Made by a program: the position numbers and the translations under genes. From Geopsychrobacter sp. (lineage in GTDB: Bacteria > Desulfobacterota > Desulfuromonadia > Desulfuromonadales > Geopsychrobacteraceae): a stretch of DNA of 9,213 nt. Positions 1 through 5,380 of this stretch are shown piece by piece (within the stretch, counting starts at the first letter, position 1; every line of letters begins with the position of its first letter). The stretch lies in contig JAKIUS010000035.1 in assembly GCA_021647445.1 (NCBI GenBank), positions 1-9,213 of the forward strand, given 5' to 3'. The notes under the pieces are model-generated. The model worked only from the letters and a program-made list of their open reading frames with translations, made no database searches and was not told where the DNA came from.

Positions 1-112
1 AGGCCGGCTGTCCGGGTTGTTCTGACTGTTTGACTGTCCTCTGTTTAGCATAGGCGGGTGTGTACGACAAGAACCTTTGTGTTTCTCTGAGTTTAGGACT
101 TTTGCACACAGC

Positions 113-121
113 TTATGCACA
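113..121 (+). promoter_or_regulatory. DnaA box upstream of nrdD
   Basis: The nonamer TTATGCACA matches the DnaA-box consensus TTATNCACA at every position. A second, one-mismatch copy (TTTTGCACA) lies at 100-108 in the same orientation, 13 bp away. DnaA is known to regulate the nrdAB promoter in E. coli, so a role in coupling dNTP supply to replication is plausible here. A perfect 9-mer can occur by chance; position next to NrdR boxes is the main support. Confidence 0.5.
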
Positions 122-127
122 GCCACC

Positions 128-143
128 TCACAATATATAGTGG
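128..143 (+). promoter_or_regulatory. NrdR box 1
   Basis: This 16-mer matches the NrdR operator consensus (ACACwATATATwGTGT) at 14 of 16 positions. NrdR is the ATP/dATP-sensing ATP-cone repressor of ribonucleotide reductase operons and binds pairs of such boxes. The site lies 172 bp upstream of the nrdD ATG and contains a TATAGT that could serve as a -10 element, which would fit repression by occlusion. I found no convincing -35 partner. Confidence 0.85.
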
Positions 144-159
144 GTCAAGTAGAAAAAAA

Positions 160-175
160 TATCTAGATGTTGTGT
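160..175 (+). promoter_or_regulatory. NrdR box 2
   Basis: This second 16-mer matches the NrdR consensus at 11 of 16 positions, best in its right half (TTGTGT). It starts exactly 32 bp after box 1, leaving a 16-bp gap. That is the three-helical-turn spacing known for cooperative NrdR box pairs, and this makes the weaker match credible. Together the two boxes predict repression of nrdD when dATP is plentiful. Confidence 0.7.
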
Positions 176-314
176 TTTCTCCCTATTATTTAAAATCGAA
201 ATCATGGTAGGTTTTGAGCCTGCCACTGGCCTTGCCGCGTTCCGTTCGGGACCTGCCGGTTTCTGTTCTTGAGGCTCTTGATTATTGGGTTCCGTCATCT
301 CTGGAGGGAGAAAA

Positions 315-2303
315 ATGATCGATTTTATTCGCAAGCGCGACGGACGCCTGGTTCCGTTCGAAGAAGCAAAAATCTCCCATGCCATCGTTAAGGCGGTCGA
401 GGCCGTTGGTGGTGTCGATTTCGGCAAGGCGACCGATATCGGTCGCCAGGTCTGCGGTATTCTGGATATCCTTTACAAGGATGGCCGTGTGCCGACCGTC
501 GAGAACGTGCAGGATCTGGTTGAGAAGATTCTGATCGAAAACGGCCATGCGAAGACCGCCAAGGCTTATATTCTCTACCGTAAGCAACGCGAGGGGCTGC
601 GTGAGACCCGGGAGTTCATGAAGGAATCGATCGAAGCGATCGATTCTTATCTGGTGCAGGAGGATTGGCGGGTCAATGAAAATGCCAACATGGGCTATTC
701 TCTGCAGGGTCTCAATAACCACATCGCCGCGAATATCACCAGTAATTACTGGCTGAATAAAATCTATCCGACCGATATCGCCAATGCGCACCGTGAGGGT
801 GATTACCATATCCATGATCTGGGGATGCTGTCGGTTTATTGCTGCGGCTGGGATCTGAAGGATCTTCTGCTTAAGGGCTTTACCGGAGCCTATGGCAAGG
901 TTCAAAGTGGGCCGGCCCGTCACTTTCGTTCTGCTTTGGGGCAGGTGGTTAACTTCTTTTACACCCTGCAGGGTGAAGCGGCCGGAGCTCAGGCTTTTGC
1001 TAATTTTGATACCCTGCTCGCACCCTTTATTGCTTATGACGGACTTAAATATTCTGAGATAAAGCAGTGCATGCAGGAGTTTGTTTTCAATATGAATGTG
1101 CCGACCCGAGTCGGATTTCAAACCCCGTTTACCAATATCACCATGGATATGGTGGTGCCCAACAATATGGCCAGCGAAGCGGTCATTCTAGGCGGTGAGC
1201 TGCAGGATCGCTGCTATGGTGAGTTTCAGGCGGAGATGGATCTGTTGAATCGCGCTTTTTGTGAGGTGATGATGGCTGGCGATTCGGCCGGTCGTATCTT
1301 CTCCTTTCCGATTCCGACCTATAATATTACCGTCGGCTTTGATTGGGACGATCCACGCTTCGAACCGATCTGGGAGATGACCGCCCGCTACGGTATTCCC
1401 TATTTCAGCAATTTCATGAACTCTGAAATGGACCCTGAAGATGCGCGCTCCATGTGTTGTCGGCTGCGTCTCGATAATCGTGAACTGCGTCGTCGTGGCG
1501 GCGGTTTGTTTGGTTCAAACCCGCTGACCGGTTCCATAGGTGTGGTCACTATCAATCTGCCGCGTGCTGCCTATGTGACCGATTGTATGACCGATTTTTT
1601 CGAGCGTATCGGTCGATTGATGAAACTTGCCTTTGAATCCCTTGAACTTAAGCGCAAACAATTGGAGCGTTTTACCGAAGAGGGACTCTACCCTTTTAGT
1701 AAATTTTATCTATCGGGAATTCGTGAACGTTCGGGCCGTTTCTGGGATAATCATTTTTCGACCATCGGTCTGATCGGTATGAACGAAGCCTGTCTCAACC
1801 TGATCGGCGTTGGTATCGATAGCGAAGAAGGGCAGTCGCTGGCGAAGGCGACCCTCGACTTCATGCGCAAGCAGCTTGAAGCGTTTCAGGAAGAGAGCGG
1901 TTACCTTTATAATCTGGAAGCGACTCCCGCCGAAGGGACCAGTTTTCGGCTTGCCAATCGTGACCGCAAACGTTTTCCAGATATCATCACCGCCGGAAGC
2001 GACGAGCCCTACTACACCAACTCGACCCAATTGCCGGTCGGTGCGACCGAAGATATCTTCTCTGCTTTGCAACACCAGGATCAGTTGCAAACGCTCTATA
2101 CCGGCGGCACCGTTTTTCATGGTTTCTTGGGGGAGCAGCTCGAAGATTGGCGCAGTGCCCGTCTGTTGGTCCGGCGCATCGCAGAGAACTTTCATCTGCC
2201 CTATTTCACCCTGAGTCCAACCTTTACGATTTGTCCGGTGCATGGCTATATCGCCGGCGAGCATTTTTCTTGCCCGCATCATCAGGCTGGTCGGGCGGCA
2301 TAG
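315..2303 (+). CDS. nrdD: Anaerobic (class III) ribonucleoside-triphosphate reductase, main subunit lacking the glycyl-radical segment
   Basis: This 662-residue protein should reduce NTPs to dNTPs without oxygen. Residues 1-95 look like an ATP-cone (IRKRDGRLVPF) for allosteric control. The barrel follows, with the Cys pair C176/C177 in YCCGWD, the family motif MCCRL (C381/C382), and NLEATPAEGTSFRLA near 533-547. The ATG at 315 is chosen over the in-frame TTG at 285 because GGAGGG at 303-308 precedes it. The C-terminus begins the zinc ribbon (C640, H643, C653) but stops at a TAG just after CPHHQAGRAA. The rest of the ribbon and the RVxGY/F glycyl-radical motif are absent from this frame and are encoded at 2373-2516. 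Two further in-frame TGA codons (2325, 2340) rule out simple readthrough of one stop. All Arg codons I read here are CGN. The family assignment is very secure; activity without the small partner is not expected. Confidence 0.96.
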   Translation: MIDFIRKRDGRLVPFEEAKISHAIVKAVEAVGGVDFGKATDIGRQVCGILDILYKDGRVPTVENVQDLVEKILIENGHAKTAKAYILYRKQREGLRETREFMKESIEAIDSYLVQEDWRVNENANMGYSLQGLNNHIAANITSNYWLNKIYPTDIANAHREGDYHIHDLGMLSVYCCGWDLKDLLLKGFTGAYGKVQSGPARHFRSALGQVVNFFYTLQGEAAGAQAFANFDTLLAPFIAYDGLKYSEIKQCMQEFVFNMNVPTRVGFQTPFTNITMDMVVPNNMASEAVILGGELQDRCYGEFQAEMDLLNRAFCEVMMAGDSAGRIFSFPIPTYNITVGFDWDDPRFEPIWEMTARYGIPYFSNFMNSEMDPEDARSMCCRLRLDNRELRRRGGGLFGSNPLTGSIGVVTINLPRAAYVTDCMTDFFERIGRLMKLAFESLELKRKQLERFTEEGLYPFSKFYLSGIRERSGRFWDNHFSTIGLIGMNEACLNLIGVGIDSEEGQSLAKATLDFMRKQLEAFQEESGYLYNLEATPAEGTSFRLANRDRKRFPDIITAGSDEPYYTNSTQLPVGATEDIFSALQHQDQLQTLYTGGTVFHGFLGEQLEDWRSARLLVRRIAENFHLPYFTLSPTFTICPVHGYIAGEHFSCPHHQAGRAA

Positions 2304-2308
2304 GGAGA

Positions 2309-2333
2309 GTTCGACGTTCCAAGTTGAAACCTG
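2309..2333 (+). repeat. Degenerate heptamer repeat in the nrdD split (three units)
   Basis: After a leading G, the bases read as three 7-mers, TTCGACG, TTCCAAG and TTGAAAC, followed by CTG. The same array, with one extra unit (TTCGAGG), occurs in reverse complement at 3971-4005. The array lies between the premature stop of nrdD and the start of the small glycyl-radical gene. It is a candidate relic of the event that separated them. Confidence 0.6.
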
Positions 2334-2363
2334 TACATGTGACAACGAACAACTTTTATTTCT

Positions 2364-2368
2364 GGAGG
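2364..2368 (+). promoter_or_regulatory. Ribosome binding site of the separate glycyl-radical gene
   Basis: GGAGG lies four bases before the ATG at 2373. The spacing is a little short, but the match is as strong as that of nrdD itself. It shows the C-terminal piece can be translated independently, because the nrdD stop is 69 bp upstream, too far for simple stop-start coupling. Confidence 0.75.
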
Positions 2369-2372
2369 AAAT

Positions 2373-2516
2373 ATGTCGACTAAATGTAATTCGAAAACTG
2401 AAGTTTATTCAAGGGTTTGTGGCTTTTTTCGTCCTGTTCAGCAATGGAATAGAGGGAAGAAGGAAGAGTTTCGTGAGCGCTCAGAGTATGTGATCGCAAA
2501 AGAAAAGAAGGACTGA
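2373..2516 (+). CDS. nrdD: Stand-alone glycyl-radical segment of NrdD (47 aa)
   Basis: The peptide contains KTEVYSRVCGFFRPVQQWN, followed by RGKKEEFRER. This matches the C-terminal end of class III reductases (pattern EVYSRVxGYxRPVxxWNxGKxEEF), where the Gly in RVxG (here G17) carries the radical formed by NrdG. It also holds one Cys (C5) aligned with the last zinc-ribbon Cys of intact NrdD; the other expected ligands are on the upstream polypeptide. It is in the same frame as nrdD but separated by three stops, has its own GGAGG, and ends 5 bp before nrdG. My count is 58 G+C of 144 (40%). Two of its five Arg codons are AGG/AGA, which neither neighbour uses. The likely role is to dock on NrdD as the radical-bearing part, comparable in principle to GrcA (YfiD) rescuing pyruvate formate-lyase. 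A decayed gene tail is the alternative, but the intact motif and RBS argue against it. Confidence 0.88.
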   Translation: MSTKCNSKTEVYSRVCGFFRPVQQWNRGKKEEFRERSEYVIAKEKKD

Positions 2517-2521
2517 TCGAT

Positions 2522-3214
2522 TTGCTGATTTACGGGTTTCAGGGGACCAGCCTGCTCGATTTTCCAGGGCGGGTCGCTTCTCTGGTCTTTACTGGGGGCT
2601 GTAATCTGGCCTGCGCTTTTTGCCACAACCCTGGTCTGGTTCGCGATCCAGAACAGTATCCTGTCCTGTCGGAAACTGAGTTGTTTGCAGATTTAAATCG
2701 GCGTCGTGCCTTTATTGACGGGGTTGTTGTCTCTGGAGGAGAACCGACTTTAGCGACGGATCTTGAGGATTTTCTGGGTCGTATCAAGGGATTAGGTTTG
2801 CAAATCAAGCTTGACAGCAATGGTTTGCGGCCGCTGGTTCTGGCTCGTTTGCTCGATAAAGGGCTGATTGATTATCTGGCTATCGATCTTAAAACCGCTC
2901 CTAGTCGTTACGCTGAGCTCTCCTCTGGTCCTGTCGATTCGAACTTGTTGGTCGAGAGTTGTCGTTTGGCGATTGAGTGCGCGCCAGAATATGAATTTCG
3001 CACGACCTGTGTGCCAGGCCTGGTCACGACAAATGAATTAAATGAGATGGGTGAGGTAATTCGCGGTGCGTCACGCTGGGTGCTGCAGCAGTATATCCCC
3101 CGCGAAGAATTATTGGGGGATGCGCCGAGTGAACCCTATGCGGCCAGCGAGTTTGAACGTCTATCGACACTCGCGAAGCCCTATGTCACACGGGTTGATG
3201 GCCGCGGATGGTAA
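2522..3214 (+). CDS. nrdG: Anaerobic ribonucleoside-triphosphate reductase activating protein (radical SAM)
   Basis: This 230-residue enzyme should cleave S-adenosylmethionine and abstract hydrogen from the NrdD glycine to create the glycyl radical. The [4Fe-4S] motif is C27xxxC31xxC34 in GGCNLACAFCHNPG. The SAM-binding GGE is at 72-74 (VVSGGEPT), and later radical-SAM strands appear as LDSNG (97-101) and IDLK (121-124). The N-terminal GFQGTSLLDFPG is typical of the longer NrdG2-type activases (TIGR02495-like, about 230 aa) rather than the roughly 155-residue E. coli form. The start is TTG at 2522; AAGGA at 2508-2512 lies nine bases upstream inside the end of the preceding small gene, so translation is probably coupled. 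All Arg codons I read are CGN. Its position directly behind the separate glycyl-radical segment fits its substrate. Confidence in the family is high. Confidence 0.94.
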   Translation: MLIYGFQGTSLLDFPGRVASLVFTGGCNLACAFCHNPGLVRDPEQYPVLSETELFADLNRRRAFIDGVVVSGGEPTLATDLEDFLGRIKGLGLQIKLDSNGLRPLVLARLLDKGLIDYLAIDLKTAPSRYAELSSGPVDSNLLVESCRLAIECAPEYEFRTTCVPGLVTTNELNEMGEVIRGASRWVLQQYIPREELLGDAPSEPYAASEFERLSTLAKPYVTRVDGRGW

Positions 3215-3311
3215 TTCAGTGCTCTGGAACGATCATATTGCTGTAGCAGACGTTTGATGCCGCCCTTAAGCGTGGTATTTGTGAAAATGGTATATCGAAG
3301 GAGGGATTTGG

Positions 3312-3342
3312 AAGCCGTGGCCTGAGTGTCGCGGCTTTTTTT
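3312..3342 (+). terminator. Rho-independent terminator after nrdG
   Basis: AAGCCG (3312-3317) pairs with CGGCTT (3332-3337), and the stem runs into a stretch of seven T residues. It lies about 100 bp after the nrdG stop and just before the end of the convergent minus-strand small gene, so it should end the nrd transcript. Confidence 0.75.
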
Positions 3343-3355
3343 AGGTAGAGGATGT

Positions 3356-3472
3356 TTAAAAGATCAGCCACAACAGGGCGCTGAAGCAGAGCGCACTGAT
3401 AACCGTGCCTGCCATGATATAGAGCAGGTAGTCGAGTGCATTGCGATTTTTATGTGGTGATGATGATGGCAT
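3356..3472 (-). CDS. Small single-span membrane peptide (38 aa), unknown function
   Basis: The start is the ATG at 3472, preceded on the minus strand by AGAGGGG eight bases upstream. A longer in-frame reading from 3577 has no comparable ribosome site. The peptide has a short polar N-terminus rich in Ser, His, Lys and Asn. One hydrophobic stretch of about 24 residues follows (from YLLYIMAGTVIS to the C-terminus LLWLIF). I do not recognise the family. It reads in the same direction as the cytochrome and membrane protein genes upstream, so it may be an accessory peptide of that group. However, the gap of about 200 bp and a hairpin at 3612-3643 leave a separate transcript possible. Confidence that it is expressed is moderate. 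Confidence 0.5.
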   Translation of the reverse strand: MPSSSPHKNRNALDYLLYIMAGTVISALCFSALLWLIF

Positions 3473-3611
3473 GTTTTGCACCCCTCTGCTGTGGAGACTA
3501 AGACGCTCATTAAAGCCATGCAAAAGAAATGCCGCAGTTTTGCGGAAAGTTTTGCTTGATGGATAAATTGATTGCAAATCAGGTGGTTAGGGTGGGAGCT
3601 CGTGTTTTTAG

Positions 3612-3643
3612 GGGGACGTCGCGCCGGTTGGTGTGACGTCCCC
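3612..3643. other. Strong hairpin downstream of the cytochrome gene
   Basis: GGGGACGTC (3612-3620) is the exact reverse complement of GACGTCCCC (3635-3643), giving a 9-bp stem and a 14-base loop. On the minus strand it lies 25 bp after the cytochrome stop codon, but the bases following it are CTAAAAACAC rather than a U-tract. It may be an atypical terminator or an RNA-stabilising 3' structure. Confidence 0.6.
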
Positions 3644-3668
3644 ACTGGTCTTATGACGGATTAGTTAA

Positions 3669-3932
3669 TTATTTATCCAGCTTGTGGCAGAAAAGGCAAC
3701 GCAGTTTCGGTGGGTGGTCTGCCGGGAAGGGGACCTGATCCGGATTGTGGCAATTTTGACAGAATTTTTCGGCGGCTTTTTTGCCCGCCGTGCCATCTTT
3801 CTGTACCATCGCATAGAACTTCTGGTGGGTATCATTTTGCGGAAGGTGTTTTGTCGTCTCTGCTGGGGCCATCCACAGTACGATCACGATGATCAGCCCA
3901 CCGAGTAAAACCAGAATGTCACGTTTTTTCAT
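3669..3932 (-). CDS. Small membrane-anchored diheme c-type cytochrome
   Basis: This 87-residue protein has an N-terminal hydrophobic segment (about 6-22, after MKKRD) that acts as a signal anchor or signal peptide. Two haem c attachment motifs follow: CQNCH (58-62) and CLFCH (79-83). H73 in DHPPKLRC and H29/H36 are candidate distal ligands. The pattern of a His-Pro-Pro segment just before the second CxxCH is familiar from small diheme cytochromes of anaerobic respiratory chains, but I cannot name a specific family. The start is supported by AGGAG seven bases upstream on the minus strand. It follows the 110-residue membrane protein with an 84-bp gap holding a heptamer repeat and probably belongs to the same transcript. 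It is likely a periplasmic electron carrier; its partner is not in the window. Confidence 0.9.
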   Translation of the reverse strand: MKKRDILVLLGGLIIVIVLWMAPAETTKHLPQNDTHQKFYAMVQKDGTAGKKAAEKFCQNCHNPDQVPFPADHPPKLRCLFCHKLDK

Positions 3933-3970
3933 GGAGTCTCCTGTTGTTATTTGGTCAGTAGTCAGTAGTT

Positions 3971-4005
3971 CAGGTTCTAACTTGGAACCTCGAACGTCGA
4001 ACCTG
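3971..4005 (-). repeat. Degenerate heptamer repeat (four units) with inverted ends
   Basis: On the minus strand this reads CAGG, then TTCGACG, TTCGAGG, TTCCAAG, TTAGAAC, then CTG. The ends CAGGTTC and GAACCTG form a perfect 7-bp inverted repeat. Three of the four units recur, one with two base differences, in the gap of the split nrdD gene at 2309-2333. It lies between the membrane protein and cytochrome genes. Confidence 0.65.
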
Positions 4006-4016
4006 TCATCTGTTTG

Positions 4017-4349
4017 TTATTCGGAGCGGATAAAGAGCAGATAAACAAACAGGATGGCTGAGGCCCCGCCGCCGCCAATCAGAATCCAGATGCCTGGTCC
4101 CGAGAGTCCTTCGGTCCCTGTTCCCTGGGCAACAGCGTATGAAAGCGCATAGATGAATCCGCCAATTCCGATGATGAGTCCTGAAATTGTTCTCCAGCCG
4201 ATAAAATAGGTGATGGCAATGGCCAGAGCTAGTCCGCCAAGGACATAGGGGTTTTGTCCCAGGCCGCTAATATTCCAGGCCGCGAGTTGTTCCATGATTC
4301 GATCGGTGCGGAAGTTTGTCATGAAATCGAGAAAGTGTTGCCAGCTCAT
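4017..4349 (-). CDS. Three-span inner-membrane protein of unknown function (110 aa)
   Basis: The protein starts with an amphipathic stretch of about 30 residues (WQHFLDFMTNFRTDRIMEQL). Three hydrophobic spans follow, roughly at 35-51, 54-74 and 86-107, with a Gly-rich loop (QGTGTEGLSGPG) between the second and third. No cofactor-binding motif is evident and I do not recognise the family. The start ATG is well supported by GGGAGG six bases upstream on the minus strand. It is the first gene of a probable minus-strand unit with the diheme cytochrome, which suggests, without proving, a membrane partner or anchor for that carrier. It is transcribed divergently from murI. Confidence 0.8.
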   Translation of the reverse strand: MSWQHFLDFMTNFRTDRIMEQLAAWNISGLGQNPYVLGGLALAIAITYFIGWRTISGLIIGIGGFIYALSYAVAQGTGTEGLSGPGIWILIGGGGASAILFVYLLFIRSE

Positions 4350-4457
4350 TTAACCTCCCTTGCCAGGGTCGCTCCTGACCGTCTTATCTAAATGTCGATA
4401 ACTGTACAAGATTATCAAGTTTTTTGTAAATTAAAAGAGACTGATGAAGGCAAAATC

Positions 4458-4486
4458 TTGACTTCGCAGAGTCGCTTGCCTACGAT
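4458..4486 (+). promoter_or_regulatory. Sigma-70-type promoter for murI
   Basis: TTGACT (4458-4463) matches the -35 consensus at five of six positions, and TACGAT (4481-4486) matches the -10 at four of six. The spacing between them is exactly 17 bp. It lies about 50 bp upstream of the murI ATG in the divergent intergenic region and would also drive the GerMN gene. Confidence 0.7.
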
Positions 4487-4536
4487 GAATTTCTTTACCC
4501 TTTAGCGATAGGGATTTCGCGAGTGTTGCCCCTCTT

Positions 4537-5334
4537 ATGAAACAGCAGGCCATAGGAATATTCGACTCAGGAGTTGGTGGCTTGACGGTTTGTCGCGAGC
4601 TGATCCAGCGTCTGCCGGCAGAGCGTTTTTATTACCTTGGAGACACGGCGCGCGTTCCCTATGGAACCAAGAGTTCCGAAGCTGTTTGCCAGTATGCAAC
4701 CGAGGCGGCAGATTTTTTATGCGCGCAGGGGATCAAACTACTGGTTGTTGCTTGCAATACCGCTTCGGCGGTGGCTTTGACGGAATTGCGTGAGACGCTA
4801 AATATCCCAGTTATTGGAGTGTTGGAACCGGGCGCCCGGGCTGCAGTTGCTACCGGTGCCAGGCGGATTGGTGTCATCGGTACCGAGGGGACGATCGGCA
4901 GTGGTTCGTATGAAAAGGCCCTGGACAGGCTGGCTCCGGATCTCGCGGTTTTTACTGCCGCTTGTCCCTTGTTCGTTCCTCTGGTTGAAGAGGGGTGGAG
5001 GGAGCATTCAGTTGCCAGACAGGTTGCCGCAGAATACCTTGCACCGCTTTTAGCGCGAGAAATCGATGCTCTGGTCCTCGGTTGTACGCACTACCCCCTG
5101 CTTGAAACGGCCATTCGTTCGATTGTAGGTTCCGAGATGCCGCTTGTCGATTCGGCAGCCTCGACCGCGGCAGAAATCGTTGACTTATTGGAAAAGGAAG
5201 GGCTTTTGACCTCTGCCGTTTGTGGTGAACAACGGTTTTTTGTTACGGATGTTCCGGTTCGCTTCCGCCGGATAGGCGGGGATTTTCTCGGCACCGAGTT
5301 GCAGTTTGTCGAACGGGTTCATATCGGTTGTTAG
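4537..5334 (+). CDS. murI: Glutamate racemase
   Basis: This 265-residue cytoplasmic enzyme interconverts L- and D-glutamate, supplying D-Glu for peptidoglycan. Family motifs are all present: IGIFDSGVGGLTV (6-18) with D10 and S11, GDTARVPYG (35-43), VACNTAS with catalytic C73, and LGCTHYPLL with catalytic C183 and H185. E151/E152 in LVEEGW fits the conserved acidic residue. Length is normal for the family. The ATG at 4537 places the GIFDSG motif at the usual distance from the N-terminus. The Shine-Dalgarno match is poor, so initiation may be weak. It heads a probable unit with the GerMN-domain gene 46 bp downstream. Confidence 0.96.
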   Translation: MKQQAIGIFDSGVGGLTVCRELIQRLPAERFYYLGDTARVPYGTKSSEAVCQYATEAADFLCAQGIKLLVVACNTASAVALTELRETLNIPVIGVLEPGARAAVATGARRIGVIGTEGTIGSGSYEKALDRLAPDLAVFTAACPLFVPLVEEGWREHSVARQVAAEYLAPLLAREIDALVLGCTHYPLLETAIRSIVGSEMPLVDSAASTAAEIVDLLEKEGLLTSAVCGEQRFFVTDVPVRFRRIGGDFLGTELQFVERVHIGC

Positions 5335-5380
5335 CTTTCTCTGCTTAGGTCTGGTTCGAAAGGCATTAGTGGTTTTTGGT

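Noticed and set aside
3..53. Open frame at the window edge reading AGCPGCSDC and ending at TAG 51-53, possibly the end of a Cys-rich protein.
   Set aside because: Only 16 codons are visible, nothing in them identifies a family, and the start is outside the window.
215..262. GCCACTG followed by GACCTGCCGG, resembling pieces of a cobalamin riboswitch.
   Set aside because: The conserved upstream helices and proper spacing are absent, and the DNA just upstream is A/T-rich operator sequence. The match looks fortuitous.
285..314. TTG at 285 as an alternative nrdD start giving ten extra residues.
   Set aside because: The ATG at 315 has GGAGGG at suitable spacing and gives the usual N-terminus of the ATP-cone.
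1710..2345. Long open frame on the minus strand opposite nrdD (211 codons), and similar antisense frames over other genes.
   Set aside because: They mirror codon bias of the real genes, have no ribosome site and show no recognisable protein features.
2301..2372. Recoding (stop readthrough, selenocysteine or pyrrolysine) to join nrdD with its glycyl-radical tail.
   Set aside because: The frame meets a TAG and then two TGA codons, the intervening residues match nothing in NrdD, and the tail has its own ATG and GGAGG.
3296..3327. Strong Shine-Dalgarno-like AAGGAGGG followed by TTG.
   Set aside because: The frame closes after five codons (TGA) and runs into the terminator hairpin; no gene there.
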